Assembly: GCF_002008225.1 (NCBI RefSeq)
Contig: NZ_MRDH01000016.1
Span: forward strand, 62,240 to 126,239
DNA from: Agrobacterium salinitolerans
Lineage (GTDB): Bacteria > Pseudomonadota > Alphaproteobacteria > Rhizobiales > Rhizobiaceae
Direction: 5' to 3'
Length of the DNA stretch: 64,000 nucleotides
Part shown: positions 1 through 7,707 of the stretch, piece after piece
Layout of the letters: every line of letters starts with the position of its first letter
Numbering within the stretch: the first letter of the stretch is position 1
Program-made: the position numbers and the translations under genes
Notes under the pieces: model-generated
Database searches by the model: none
Seen by the model: only the letters and a program-made list of their open reading frames with translations
What the model was told of the DNA's origin: nothing

Positions 1-783
1 GTCGGTCTCGGCCATGACAGCAGGCTTGCAAGCGATGGGATCACGCACCACGCCAAAACCGGATTTGGTGCCGACGACGAAAGTGAAGAAACCATCGAGA
101 TCATCGAGCGCGCTTGTCAGTGCTTCGCCCAGATCCTTGCCCTTGGCCATTTCCGCCGTGAGATAGGCGGCGGCGACTTCCGAGTCGTTCTGGGTTTCGA
201 ACGTCATGCCTTCGCGCACCAGTTCACGGCGCAGATTATTGTGGTTGGAAAGCGAACCATTATGCACCAGGCACTGGTCGGCACCGGTGGAAAAGGGGTG
301 CGCGCCAAGCGTCGTCACTGCCGATTCCGTTGCCATGCGGGTATGGCCGATGCCATGGCTGCCGGCCATGGAACGCACGTCGAAACGGGCGACGACATCT
401 TTCGGCAGGCCGGTTTCCTTATAGATTTCGACACTGTCGCCGGAACCCATCACCCGCACATTCGGCCGGATGGCGGCGAGAACCGCACGAATACCATCCA
501 GCTTCCCGGCGGGAATATCGAGAACCGCATGGGTGCTTTTTACCGTGACCACGGCGTCAACGCTGTTTTCCGTGAGCGCCTCGGCAAGGCCGGAGAAATC
601 GGCGGTCGGCTCGGCCGACTGGATCGTCACTTTCGCACGGCCATCGGCCGCACTTCCATAGATCGCGATGCCGGCCGAATCCGGCCCGCGATCGGTCATG
701 GTGACGAGCATGTCCGAGAGCAGCTGACCCAGCTGCGGCTCAAGGCTTTTGTCTTTCAGGAATAGTCCAACAATGCCGCACAT
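1..783 (-). CDS. mgsA: Class II glutamine amidotransferase, GlxB/MgsA type (partial, C-terminus outside window)
   Basis: The frame stays open from an ATG at 783 to the left edge (261 codons). The protein begins Met-Cys-Gly-Ile-Val-Gly, so Cys2 is in place as the N-terminal nucleophile of class II glutamine amidotransferases. Later TRMATES and VHNGSLSNHNN segments match the glutamine pocket of the PurF/GltB fold. Family knowledge: this stand-alone domain is GlxB in rhizobia and MgsA, the ammonia-releasing subunit of N-methylglutamate synthase, in methylamine users. The linked soxBDAG set favours the second role. I infer that mgsB, mgsC and a glutamine-synthetase-like gene follow beyond the left edge. 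A general GltS-like role remains possible. Confidence 0.85.
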   Translation of the reverse strand, partial: MCGIVGLFLKDKSLEPQLGQLLSDMLVTMTDRGPDSAGIAIYGSAADGRAKVTIQSAEPTADFSGLAEALTENSVDAVVTVKSTHAVLDIPAGKLDGIRAVLAAIRPNVRVMGSGDSVEIYKETGLPKDVVARFDVRSMAGSHGIGHTRMATESAVTTLGAHPFSTGADQCLVHNGSLSNHNNLRRELVREGMTFETQNDSEVAAAYLTAEMAKGKDLGEALTSALDDLDGFFTFVVGTKSGFGVVRDPIACKPAVMAETD

Positions 784-826
784 CGATAGGCGCCTCCATT
801 CGTTTCCGAATGAAGGGCTAACATAT

Positions 827-855
827 GGAATTCTATTCCGTCAACTATGAGGAAT
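827..855. promoter_or_regulatory. Candidate operator: GGAAT/ATTCC palindromes upstream of the amidotransferase
   Basis: GGAAT-TCT-ATTCC is a perfect inverted repeat at 827-839. The second arm pairs again with a GGAAT at 851-855. The site lies 44-72 bp upstream of the amidotransferase start, in the only gap between it and the XRE-cupin gene. Binding by the neighbouring XRE-cupin or GlxA regulator is an inference from position. Confidence 0.35.
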
Positions 856-879
856 ATTTTTTTCTTCTAAGGCAAATTA

Positions 880-1545
880 TCAATCGTTGCCTAGCCGCCT
901 TTGCGGATAGGAAATGATCGACAAATAACGGGCGGGAAGCTTCACCAATTCCTCCGGCCCGTGCGGTGCATCGGCGTCGAAAAACAAGCTATCGCCGGCC
1001 TGCATGGTGAAAAGCTGCTCGCCGTGGCGGTAAACCACCTCGCCTTCCAGCATGTAGAGAAACTCCATTCCCTCATGCTGGAAGGTTGGGAACACATCCG
1101 AGTCCTTGGTCAGCGTGATGAGATAGGGCTCGACGGTGACGCCGCTGGTATTGTTGTCGATATGGCCAAGCAGGCTGTATTGATGACCGGCGCGCGTACC
1201 CCTGCGCTCGATATTCACGCCCTGCCCCGCCTTGACGAAAGTGGCGCTGCGCGGTTCCTCGAAACCGCGGAAGAAAGCCGTGATCGGCACGCCGAGCGCC
1301 TTTGAAAGCGTCTGCAGGGTGGTAAGCGATGGGGAGATATTGCCGTTTTCGATCTTGGAAAGCATGCCCACGGAGACGCCGGTGGCCGATGCCAGATCGG
1401 TGACCGTGATGCCGAGTTTCTTGCGATAGGCGCGCACCTCATGGCCAATCGCCATTTCCAGATTGTTGACCCTCGGCTCGCGAACGGCATGCGGATCCTG
1501 TGACAGGAACTGCGCAGCTTCGCTCTGGGTGGCATCCTTGGCCAT
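880..1545 (-). CDS. XRE-family transcriptional regulator with C-terminal cupin domain
   Basis: The protein has 221 residues. A Cro/C1-type helix-turn-helix spans about residues 30-85 (LGITVTDLASATGVSVGMLS, then a KIENG turn). A cupin domain spans about 140-215, with the FQHEGMEFLYMLEGEV strip and a later HGPEEL segment. Family knowledge: these two-domain regulators control amine, polyamine or amino-acid genes, using the cupin as sensor. The start at 1545 has a strong GGAGG five bases upstream. The gene lies between GlxA and the amidotransferase on the same strand, so it probably controls the amine operon in response to a small nitrogen metabolite (inference). Confidence 0.85.
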   Translation of the reverse strand: MAKDATQSEAAQFLSQDPHAVREPRVNNLEMAIGHEVRAYRKKLGITVTDLASATGVSVGMLSKIENGNISPSLTTLQTLSKALGVPITAFFRGFEEPRSATFVKAGQGVNIERRGTRAGHQYSLLGHIDNNTSGVTVEPYLITLTKDSDVFPTFQHEGMEFLYMLEGEVVYRHGEQLFTMQAGDSLFFDADAPHGPEELVKLPARYLSIISYPQRRLGND

Positions 1546-1566
1546 GGTATCCTCCGGTATCGTCGT

Positions 1567-1590
1567 GTTTTCCCTTCCTTACAGGAAAAC
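1567..1590. promoter_or_regulatory. Inverted repeat upstream of the XRE-cupin gene
   Basis: GTTTTCC (1567-1573) and GGAAAAC (1584-1590) are perfect 7-bp arms separated by 10 bases. They fall in the 49-bp gap between the GlxA stop and the XRE-cupin start, a place suited to autoregulation. No poly-T follows on either strand, so a terminator is less likely. The arm sequence resembles the GGAAT palindromes upstream of the amidotransferase only loosely. Confidence 0.35.
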
Positions 1591-1594
1591 TATT

Positions 1595-2569
1595 TTAATT
1601 CGGAGGAAATCTTTGCCGCATGATATTCGGCGTATGGCCAAAGCGGGCCTTGAAGCTCCCTGAAAAATGTCCGGCGCTGGAAAAGCCGGTGGCGAAGGCA
1701 ACTTCCGCGATGGAGAGCGGGCTTTGCTCGAGCAATCGCCGGGCGTGATCGAGGCGGATCGCGCGGTATGTTCCCAAAAACGTCGTTTTCAGATGGGTTG
1801 CGAAAAGCCGGTCGAGGTGGCGCGCGCTGGTTCCCGCCAATTTCGCCATGGTCTGCCGATCAAGCGGGCTTTCAATGGTCGTTGCCATTTTTTCCAGCAC
1901 GGTCAACAGGGCCGGATGGTTGGTGCCATGACGTTCCGCCGAGGAACCGCGCTGCGGTGCGCCGGGTTCGGCGACCGCCGTGTGCAGGTACCAGTCACTG
2001 ACACGCCTTGCGAAGTTAGCGCCCATTCTCTGCGAAATCATCGCATGCATCATGTCGAGGGGGGCAACGCCGCCAGCGCAGGTGATGCGGTCCCCATCGA
2101 AAACAAACCGCGCCTGCCGGGGCGTCAGATGGCCGAAGGCCTCTTTCAGCACCGGCGCATGCTCCCAATGGATGGTGAAATCGCGGTTTTCCAGCAATCC
2201 CGCCGCCGCCAACACATAAGCGCCGCTGGAAATGCCCCCGATCCGGACACCCTGCCGCGCCAGCCGCCTTAACGTCCCATAGGAATTTTCCGCAACGGTC
2301 CAGTCCTGCGGCCCGCCCCCCGCGCAGACGAAGATCGTGTGGCATTTCTCGCCGGCAGCGGCGAGCGCCTCGCAGCCGACAATGATACCGGAAGAACTTC
2401 TGACGGCCTCGCTATCGAAAGAAAGCGGAACCACATCGTAAAGATCGGTTCCGGCGATCAGATTGGCGGCCCGCAGCGGCTCTGCCGCGGAGGCGTAAGA
2501 CATCAGCGCGAAATTCGGAACTAGGATGAAACCAATGCGCTGGACATTCTTCTGCTCAATGATCGTCAT
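1595..2569 (-). CDS. glxA: GlxA-type transcriptional regulator (DJ-1/PfpI-like domain plus AraC HTH)
   Basis: The protein has 324 residues. The N-terminal DJ-1/PfpI-like domain (about 10-190) contains HTIFVCAGG and a GISSGAYVLAAAGLL elbow. The C-terminal AraC/XylS DNA-binding domain (about 225-320) carries LAGTSARHLDRLF and the typical LSIAEVAFATGFSSAGHFSG. In enzymes of the fold the elbow carries a nucleophilic cysteine. Here the position reads Ser-Ser, so it should be a sensor and not a protease (inference). GlxA regulators are known beside glxBCD/sox amine genes and in the arginine/choline/carnitine regulator group. It is divergent from soxB, and its start has an AAGAGA Shine-Dalgarno. Confidence 0.88.
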   Translation of the reverse strand: MTIIEQKNVQRIGFILVPNFALMSYASAAEPLRAANLIAGTDLYDVVPLSFDSEAVRSSSGIIVGCEALAAAGEKCHTIFVCAGGGPQDWTVAENSYGTLRRLARQGVRIGGISSGAYVLAAAGLLENRDFTIHWEHAPVLKEAFGHLTPRQARFVFDGDRITCAGGVAPLDMMHAMISQRMGANFARRVSDWYLHTAVAEPGAPQRGSSAERHGTNHPALLTVLEKMATTIESPLDRQTMAKLAGTSARHLDRLFATHLKTTFLGTYRAIRLDHARRLLEQSPLSIAEVAFATGFSSAGHFSGSFKARFGHTPNIMRQRFPPN

Positions 2570-2612
2570 GTCTCTTTTTTAAATCATTATGTCCTTTATT
2601 TGCAATTCCCTT

Positions 2613-2649
2613 TCGAACGACGCCGATAAGCTTGCGCCATATCGTTCGA
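2613..2649. promoter_or_regulatory. Long-spaced inverted repeat in the glxA-soxB divergent promoter region
   Basis: TCGAACGA (2613-2620) and TCGTTCGA (2642-2649) are perfect 8-bp complementary arms with a 21-base spacer. They sit in the 89-bp gap between glxA and soxB, and the right arm abuts the soxB ribosome binding site. The centre-to-centre distance is 29 bp, close to three helical turns. Its use by GlxA or the XRE-cupin protein is inferred. Confidence 0.35.
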
Positions 2650-2658
2650 GGTACGCAG

Positions 2659-3909
2659 ATGCGCTATTCCGCCTTTTCCATTTTCAAGAATGGTCTCTTC
2701 GACAACAAATCCTGGAAACCCGCCTGGCGGGACGTTTCTCCGAAACCGCATTATGATGTCATCATCGTTGGCGGCGGTGGGCATGGGCTGGCGACAGCCT
2801 ATTATCTCGCCAAGGAATTCGGCATCACCAATGTCGCGGTGTTGGAGAAAAACTACATCGGCTCCGGCAATGTCGGCCGTAACACCACGATCATCCGCTC
2901 CAATTATCTGCTGCCGGGCAACAACCCGTTTTACGAGCTTTCGATGAAACTGTGGGAAGGGCTGGAGCAGGATTTCAATTTCAACGCCATGGTTTCCCAG
3001 CGCGGTGTGCTAAACCTCTATCATTCGGATGCCCAGCGCGACGCCTATACAAGGCGCGGCAATGCCATGCGACTGCACGGCGTCGATGCCGATTTGCTGG
3101 ACCGCGCCGCAGTCAAGGCCATGCTGCCGTTTCTCGATTTCGACAATGCCCGCTTTCCGGTGCAGGGTGGCCTGCTGCAAAGACGCGGCGGTACCGTGCG
3201 TCACGATGCCGTGGCCTGGGGTTATGCGCGCGGCGCAGACAGCCGCGGCGTCGATATTATTCAGGGCTGCGAGGTAACAGGCATTCGCCGCGAAAACGGC
3301 GCGGTCGTGGGCGTCGCAACGAGCCGCGGCTTCATTGGCTGCGGCAAGCTGGCTTTGGCGGCGGCGGGCAATTCTTCGCAGGTCGCCGCCATGGCCGGAC
3401 TGAAGCTGCCGATCGAAAGCCATGTCTTGCAGGCTTTCGTGTCGGAAGGGCTGAAACCCTTTATCGATGGCGTCGTCACTTTCGGGGCGGGCCATTTTTA
3501 CGTCTCGCAATCGGACAAGGGCGGCCTCGTCTTCGGCGGCGACATAGACGGCTATAATTCCTACGCCCAGCGCGGCAATCTGGCGACGGTCGAGCATGTG
3601 GCGGAAGCCGGCAAGGCGATGATACCGGCGCTCTCCCGCGTCCGGGTGTTACGCTCCTGGGGCGGCATCATGGATATGTCGATGGATGGTTCGCCAATCA
3701 TCGACCAGACCCCTATCGACAATCTCTATCTCAATGCCGGCTGGTGTTACGGCGGCTTCAAGGCGACGCCCGCCTCCGGTTTCTGCTTCGCCCATCTTCT
3801 CGCTCGCGGCACACCGCAGGAGACGGCGACGGCCTTCCGGCTGGACCGCTTCCGGCGCGGTTATCTCATCGATGAAAAGGGTCAGGGCGCCCAGCCCAAC
3901 CTTCACTGA
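2659..3909 (+). CDS. soxB: Sarcosine oxidase beta subunit / N-methylglutamate dehydrogenase subunit A
   Basis: The protein has 416 residues, the usual length of SoxB. A dinucleotide-binding motif VIIVGGGGHGLATAYYLAKE lies at about residues 34-53 and belongs to the DAO/FAD-dependent oxidoreductase fold. Family knowledge: the beta subunit oxidises the N-methyl group of sarcosine, or of N-methylglutamate in MgdA homologues, through FAD and covalent FMN. The ATG at 2659 was chosen over an in-frame TTG at 2632 because GAGG lies nine bases upstream and the length then fits the family. It is the first gene of soxBDAG. Neighbours favour N-methylglutamate as substrate, but sarcosine cannot be excluded. 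Confidence 0.9.
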   Translation: MRYSAFSIFKNGLFDNKSWKPAWRDVSPKPHYDVIIVGGGGHGLATAYYLAKEFGITNVAVLEKNYIGSGNVGRNTTIIRSNYLLPGNNPFYELSMKLWEGLEQDFNFNAMVSQRGVLNLYHSDAQRDAYTRRGNAMRLHGVDADLLDRAAVKAMLPFLDFDNARFPVQGGLLQRRGGTVRHDAVAWGYARGADSRGVDIIQGCEVTGIRRENGAVVGVATSRGFIGCGKLALAAAGNSSQVAAMAGLKLPIESHVLQAFVSEGLKPFIDGVVTFGAGHFYVSQSDKGGLVFGGDIDGYNSYAQRGNLATVEHVAEAGKAMIPALSRVRVLRSWGGIMDMSMDGSPIIDQTPIDNLYLNAGWCYGGFKATPASGFCFAHLLARGTPQETATAFRLDRFRRGYLIDEKGQGAQPNLH

Positions 3910-3933
3910 TTTTGCGCAGCAAGGACATCCGAA

Positions 3934-4209
3934 ATGGCAAGTCTCGTGCCCTGCCCGCATTGCGGGCCAAGACCCAAGGAAGAATTCACCATCAAGGGTG
4001 CTGCCCTCCAAAGGCCCGCCGCCGATGTCGGCACCGAGGAATGGTTCGACTATGTCTATCTGCGCGACAATCCGCGCGGCTCTTATGAGGAATATTGGCA
4101 CCACACCTCCGGTTGCCGCCGCTGGCTGGTCGTGGCCCGCGATACCGTGACCCACGAAATATCCGCCTGCCGCGACGCTGCCGACAAGACGAAAGTGACA
4201 AGCGCATGA
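3934..4209 (+). CDS. soxD: Sarcosine oxidase delta subunit / N-methylglutamate dehydrogenase subunit B
   Basis: The protein has 91 residues. An N-terminal CPHCG and a later HHTSGCRRW supply the cysteine and histidine ligands of the structural zinc site of SoxD. YVYLRDNPRGSYEEYWHH is the characteristic family core. It forms the small subunit of the heterotetrameric oxidase or dehydrogenase. It begins 24 bases after soxB, and its stop overlaps the soxA start (ATGA, 4206-4209), which indicates translational coupling. Confidence 0.92.
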   Translation: MASLVPCPHCGPRPKEEFTIKGAALQRPAADVGTEEWFDYVYLRDNPRGSYEEYWHHTSGCRRWLVVARDTVTHEISACRDAADKTKVTSA

Positions 4210-7169
4210 GTTTCCACCGCCTCAAGACCGGCGGTCTGATCGACCGCTCCAAACCGCTTTCCTTCACCTTCGACGGCAGGCCGATGTCAGGCTTTGCGGG
4301 TGACAGCGTCGCCTCCGCCCTGCTCGCCAATGGCCAGCAGCTCGTCGGCCGCAGTTTCAAATATCACCGCCCGCGCGGCATATTGACGGCAGGCGCCGCC
4401 GAGCCGAATGCGCTAATGACCATTGGCAGCGGTGGCCGCACCGAGCCGAACACACGCGCCACCATGCAGGAGCTTTATGCCGGGCTGGAAGCGAAAAGCC
4501 AGAACCGCTGGCCCTCGCTCGACGTTGATATCGGCGCGTTGACCGGCCTGCTTTCACCCTTCGTCGGGGCGGGGTTCTACTACAAGACCTTCATGTGGCC
4601 CGCCGCCTTCTGGGAAAAAATCTACGAGCCTTTCATCCGCAAGGCCGCCGGTCTCGGCAAGGCGAGCCACGAGGCGGACCCGGATATCTATGACAAATGC
4701 TGGGCGCATTGCGACCTGCTGGTGATCGGCTCTGGTGCGGCAGGACTCGCCGCTGCTCTTGCAGCCGGCCGCGCAGGGGCACGCGTTATCATTGTCGATG
4801 AGCATTCTGTGGCAGGCGGCGGACTTTTGTCCGAAACCGCAATCATCGGCGGCAGGAGCGCTCCCGACTTTGCCGCGCACTGTGTCGCCGAACTCGAAGC
4901 CCTGCCTGATGTGACGGTGCTGACGCGAACCACGGCTTTCGGTTGGTATGACGGCAATGTCTTCGGCGCAGTGGAGCGGGTGCAGAAACACCTGGCAAGC
5001 CCGAAAGCGCATGTGCCAGTCGAGCGCCTGTGGCGCATCGTGGCCAAGCGCGCACTGCTTGCCACCGGCACGGAAGAGCGGCCGCTGGTCTTTGGCGGCA
5101 ACGACATTCCCGGCGTGATGATGGCCGGCGCGATGCGCAGCTATCTCAACCGCTATGCCATAAGCCCTGGCACGGCGACGGCAATTTTTACCACCAACGA
5201 CAGCGGGTATGCGCTCGCCCAAGATCTGGAGGCACGGGGTATTCCTCTTGCCGCCATCATCGATAGCCGCGAACAGGGTCACTCGGGCTATGACGGCAAG
5301 GCACGCGTCATCAGGGGTGGCGTCGTATCCAATGCCAAGGGCGGCAAGGCGCTTTCCGCCATCGAGATTTATGCGAATGGCCGCTCGGAAAACCTCAATG
5401 TAGATGCGCTGGCCATGTCGGGCGGCTTCAGCCCCATCATCCATCTCGCCTGCCATCGCGGCGGCAAGCCGGTCTGGTCGGAAGACCAAGCCGCTTTTCT
5501 GGCACCCGGCAATCTCAAGGGGCTGGAGCTCGCCGGCGCAGTTTCCGCAACAAACGGTATCGCCACCTGCCTTGAGGATGGTGCGCGGAAGGGCGCGGCA
5601 CTTGCGCAGGATCTCGGTTTTACGGCAACAACACCGACATTCGGCGGCGTGGAAAATGATGTCGTTGCCTCGCCTACGAAGGCACTCTGGTCCATCCCCG
5701 GCATCAAGGCCAAAGCCTTTGTCGATTACCAGAATGATGTTCATCGCAAAGATCTCGGTCTTGCCGTCAGCGAAGGTTATGGCCATGTCGAACTGGCCAA
5801 GCGTTATACGACAAACGGCATGGCGACCGATCAGGGCAAGCTTTCCAATGTCAATGCCATCGGGTTGCTGGCCGAAGCGCGTGGCGTTTCCCCGGCGGAG
5901 GTCGGCACCACCACCTTTCGGCCTTTTTATACGCCCGTCTCCTTTGGTGCGCTCACCGGCGCTTATCACGGCCATCATTTCCAACCGGTACGCAAATCGC
6001 CGCTGCACGGTTGGGCCGAAAAAAATGGAGCCATCTTCGTTGAAACCGGTCTCTGGTATCGCTCCTCCTGGTTTCCCCGCGAGGGTGAAAACGGCTGGCG
6101 GGAAAGCGTCGACCGTGAGGTTTTGAATGTTCGCAAGAATGCCGGGCTCTGCGATGTGTCAATGCTCGGCAAGATCGAAATCTGTGGCAAGGACGCCGCC
6201 GAATTTCTCAACCGGGTCTATTGCAACGCTTTCCTAAAGCTGCCGGTCGGCAAGGCGCGATATGGCCTGATGCTGCGTGAAGACGGCATGATCTATGATG
6301 ACGGCACCACCAGCCGGCTGGAAGAAAACCGCTTTTTCATGACGACCACCACTGCCTACGCGGCGGGCGTCATGAACCATCTGGAATTCTGCGCCCAGGC
6401 GCTCTGGCCGCACCTCGACGTGCGACTTGCCTCCGTCACAGACCAGTGGGCGCAGATGGCGATTGCCGGACCAGAGGCGCGCACCATTCTTCAGAAAATC
6501 GTCGATGAAGATATTTCCGACGAGGCCTTTCCCTTCCTTGCAGCCCGGGAAGTCTCTCTGTTTGGCGGGCAACTGCATGGACGCCTGTTCCGGATCTCCT
6601 TTTCCGGTGAACTGGCCTACGAGCTTGCCGTCCCGGCCGGTTACGGTGAAAGCGTTGCCGACGCGCTGCTGGAAGCTGGCAGGCCGGAGAATATCATGCC
6701 CTATGGCGTAGAGGCGCTCGGTGTGTTGCGTATCGAAAAGGGCCATGTCACCCACAATGAAATCAACGGCACGGTGGTGCCTGCCGATCTCGGCTTCGGC
6801 AAAATGGTCTCCGCCACGAAGGCCGATTTCATTGGCCGACGGATGCTGGAACGCGAGGGGCTTTCCGCCACCGACCGTCCGAGCCTCGTCGGCGTCGTGC
6901 CGCTTGATCCAAAACAGTCTTTCCGCACCGGCTCGCATATTCTTGCGAAGGATGCCGCGGCAACGCTGGAGAACGATCAGGGTTATGTGACCTCCAGCGC
7001 GTTCTCACCGCATTTAGGTTCAACGATCGGTCTCGCCCTGGTCAAGAATGGCCCTGCGCGGCATGGCGAGGAAATCATAGTCTGGAACGGCCTGCGTAGC
7101 GAATTTACTCAAGCCCACCTTTGCAACCCGGTTTTTGTCGATCCTCAAAACGAGAAACTCCATGTCTGA
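4206..7169 (+). CDS. soxA: Sarcosine oxidase alpha subunit / N-methylglutamate dehydrogenase subunit C
   Basis: The protein has 987 residues, a standard SoxA length. An N-terminal ferredoxin-like domain (about 15-95) has no cluster cysteines. A nucleotide-binding pyridine-nucleotide-disulphide-oxidoreductase-like domain starts near LLVIGSGAAGLAAALAAG (about 172-189). The C-terminal 380 residues are a GcvT-like aminomethyltransferase domain (MPYGVEALGVLRIEKGH). The known role is electron transfer through bound nucleotide and capture of the one-carbon unit on tetrahydrofolate. The ATG at 4206 overlaps the soxD stop and gives the expected N-terminus; an upstream in-frame start at 4095 would read through soxD. 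Confidence 0.92.
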   Translation: MSFHRLKTGGLIDRSKPLSFTFDGRPMSGFAGDSVASALLANGQQLVGRSFKYHRPRGILTAGAAEPNALMTIGSGGRTEPNTRATMQELYAGLEAKSQNRWPSLDVDIGALTGLLSPFVGAGFYYKTFMWPAAFWEKIYEPFIRKAAGLGKASHEADPDIYDKCWAHCDLLVIGSGAAGLAAALAAGRAGARVIIVDEHSVAGGGLLSETAIIGGRSAPDFAAHCVAELEALPDVTVLTRTTAFGWYDGNVFGAVERVQKHLASPKAHVPVERLWRIVAKRALLATGTEERPLVFGGNDIPGVMMAGAMRSYLNRYAISPGTATAIFTTNDSGYALAQDLEARGIPLAAIIDSREQGHSGYDGKARVIRGGVVSNAKGGKALSAIEIYANGRSENLNVDALAMSGGFSPIIHLACHRGGKPVWSEDQAAFLAPGNLKGLELAGAVSATNGIATCLEDGARKGAALAQDLGFTATTPTFGGVENDVVASPTKALWSIPGIKAKAFVDYQNDVHRKDLGLAVSEGYGHVELAKRYTTNGMATDQGKLSNVNAIGLLAEARGVSPAEVGTTTFRPFYTPVSFGALTGAYHGHHFQPVRKSPLHGWAEKNGAIFVETGLWYRSSWFPREGENGWRESVDREVLNVRKNAGLCDVSMLGKIEICGKDAAEFLNRVYCNAFLKLPVGKARYGLMLREDGMIYDDGTTSRLEENRFFMTTTTAYAAGVMNHLEFCAQALWPHLDVRLASVTDQWAQMAIAGPEARTILQKIVDEDISDEAFPFLAAREVSLFGGQLHGRLFRISFSGELAYELAVPAGYGESVADALLEAGRPENIMPYGVEALGVLRIEKGHVTHNEINGTVVPADLGFGKMVSATKADFIGRRMLEREGLSATDRPSLVGVVPLDPKQSFRTGSHILAKDAAATLENDQGYVTSSAFSPHLGSTIGLALVKNGPARHGEEIIVWNGLRSEFTQAHLCNPVFVDPQNEKLHV

Positions 7170-7698
7170 TTTCAAGTCTGGCTTCCGGCCGGCGCTGCGC
7201 CCGGTGCTGGGCGCGAAGCGGGCAATTGCCTCCACCGCCATCAAGCTCTCTCCCCTGCCGGAAGGCGCGATCATCCATGTTCTGGCCGCACCCGACGCAA
7301 CGGATTTGGAAGCCCGCCTTCGCCACCTTGCCAAAGGCGATATACGCGCGGTCTCACCGGGCCAATGGTTTATCGTCGGTGAACAACCTCTGCCTCACGC
7401 TGATGTGAAGGCGCTTCTTACGGCGCTCGAACCTCAGGCAACGGGTGTCGACCAGAGCCAGGGACGCGTTCGCATTCGCATCGAAGGCAAGATGGCCGAG
7501 CGGGTTCTGGCCAAAGGCACGGCGGTCGACCTGTCTCTAGTAGCCTTCCCGGTAGGACATTCCGTCGCGACGCTGATCGGCCACATCGCCGCCCACCTCA
7601 CCCGGCTTGACGGGCGGGTCTTCGAAGTCATCGTGCTGCGCGGTTTTGCCGAAAGCCTGTGGGACGACCTTGCCCGGATGAGCCTCGAATTCCAGTGA
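7162..7698 (+). CDS. soxG: Sarcosine oxidase gamma subunit / N-methylglutamate dehydrogenase subunit D
   Basis: The protein has 178 residues and begins MSDFKSGF. The C-terminal half carries the SoxG pattern GTAVDLSLVAFPVGHSVATL, followed by FEVIVLRGFAESLWDDL. It is the fourth and last subunit gene. The ATG at 7162 overlaps the soxA stop (TGA 7167-7169) and was preferred over an in-frame TTG at 7135. The family is structural, lies at the folate-domain side of the complex, and has no catalytic motif of its own. It ends nine bases before the convergent LacI regulator. Confidence 0.9.
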   Translation: MSDFKSGFRPALRPVLGAKRAIASTAIKLSPLPEGAIIHVLAAPDATDLEARLRHLAKGDIRAVSPGQWFIVGEQPLPHADVKALLTALEPQATGVDQSQGRVRIRIEGKMAERVLAKGTAVDLSLVAFPVGHSVATLIGHIAAHLTRLDGRVFEVIVLRGFAESLWDDLARMSLEFQ

Positions 7699-7707
7699 TC
7701 GTGCCGG

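Noticed and set aside
4554-6008. 484-codon open frame on the minus strand opposite soxA
   Set aside because: It lies wholly antisense to the well-supported soxA gene, has no family motif, and its composition is typical of high-GC shadow frames.
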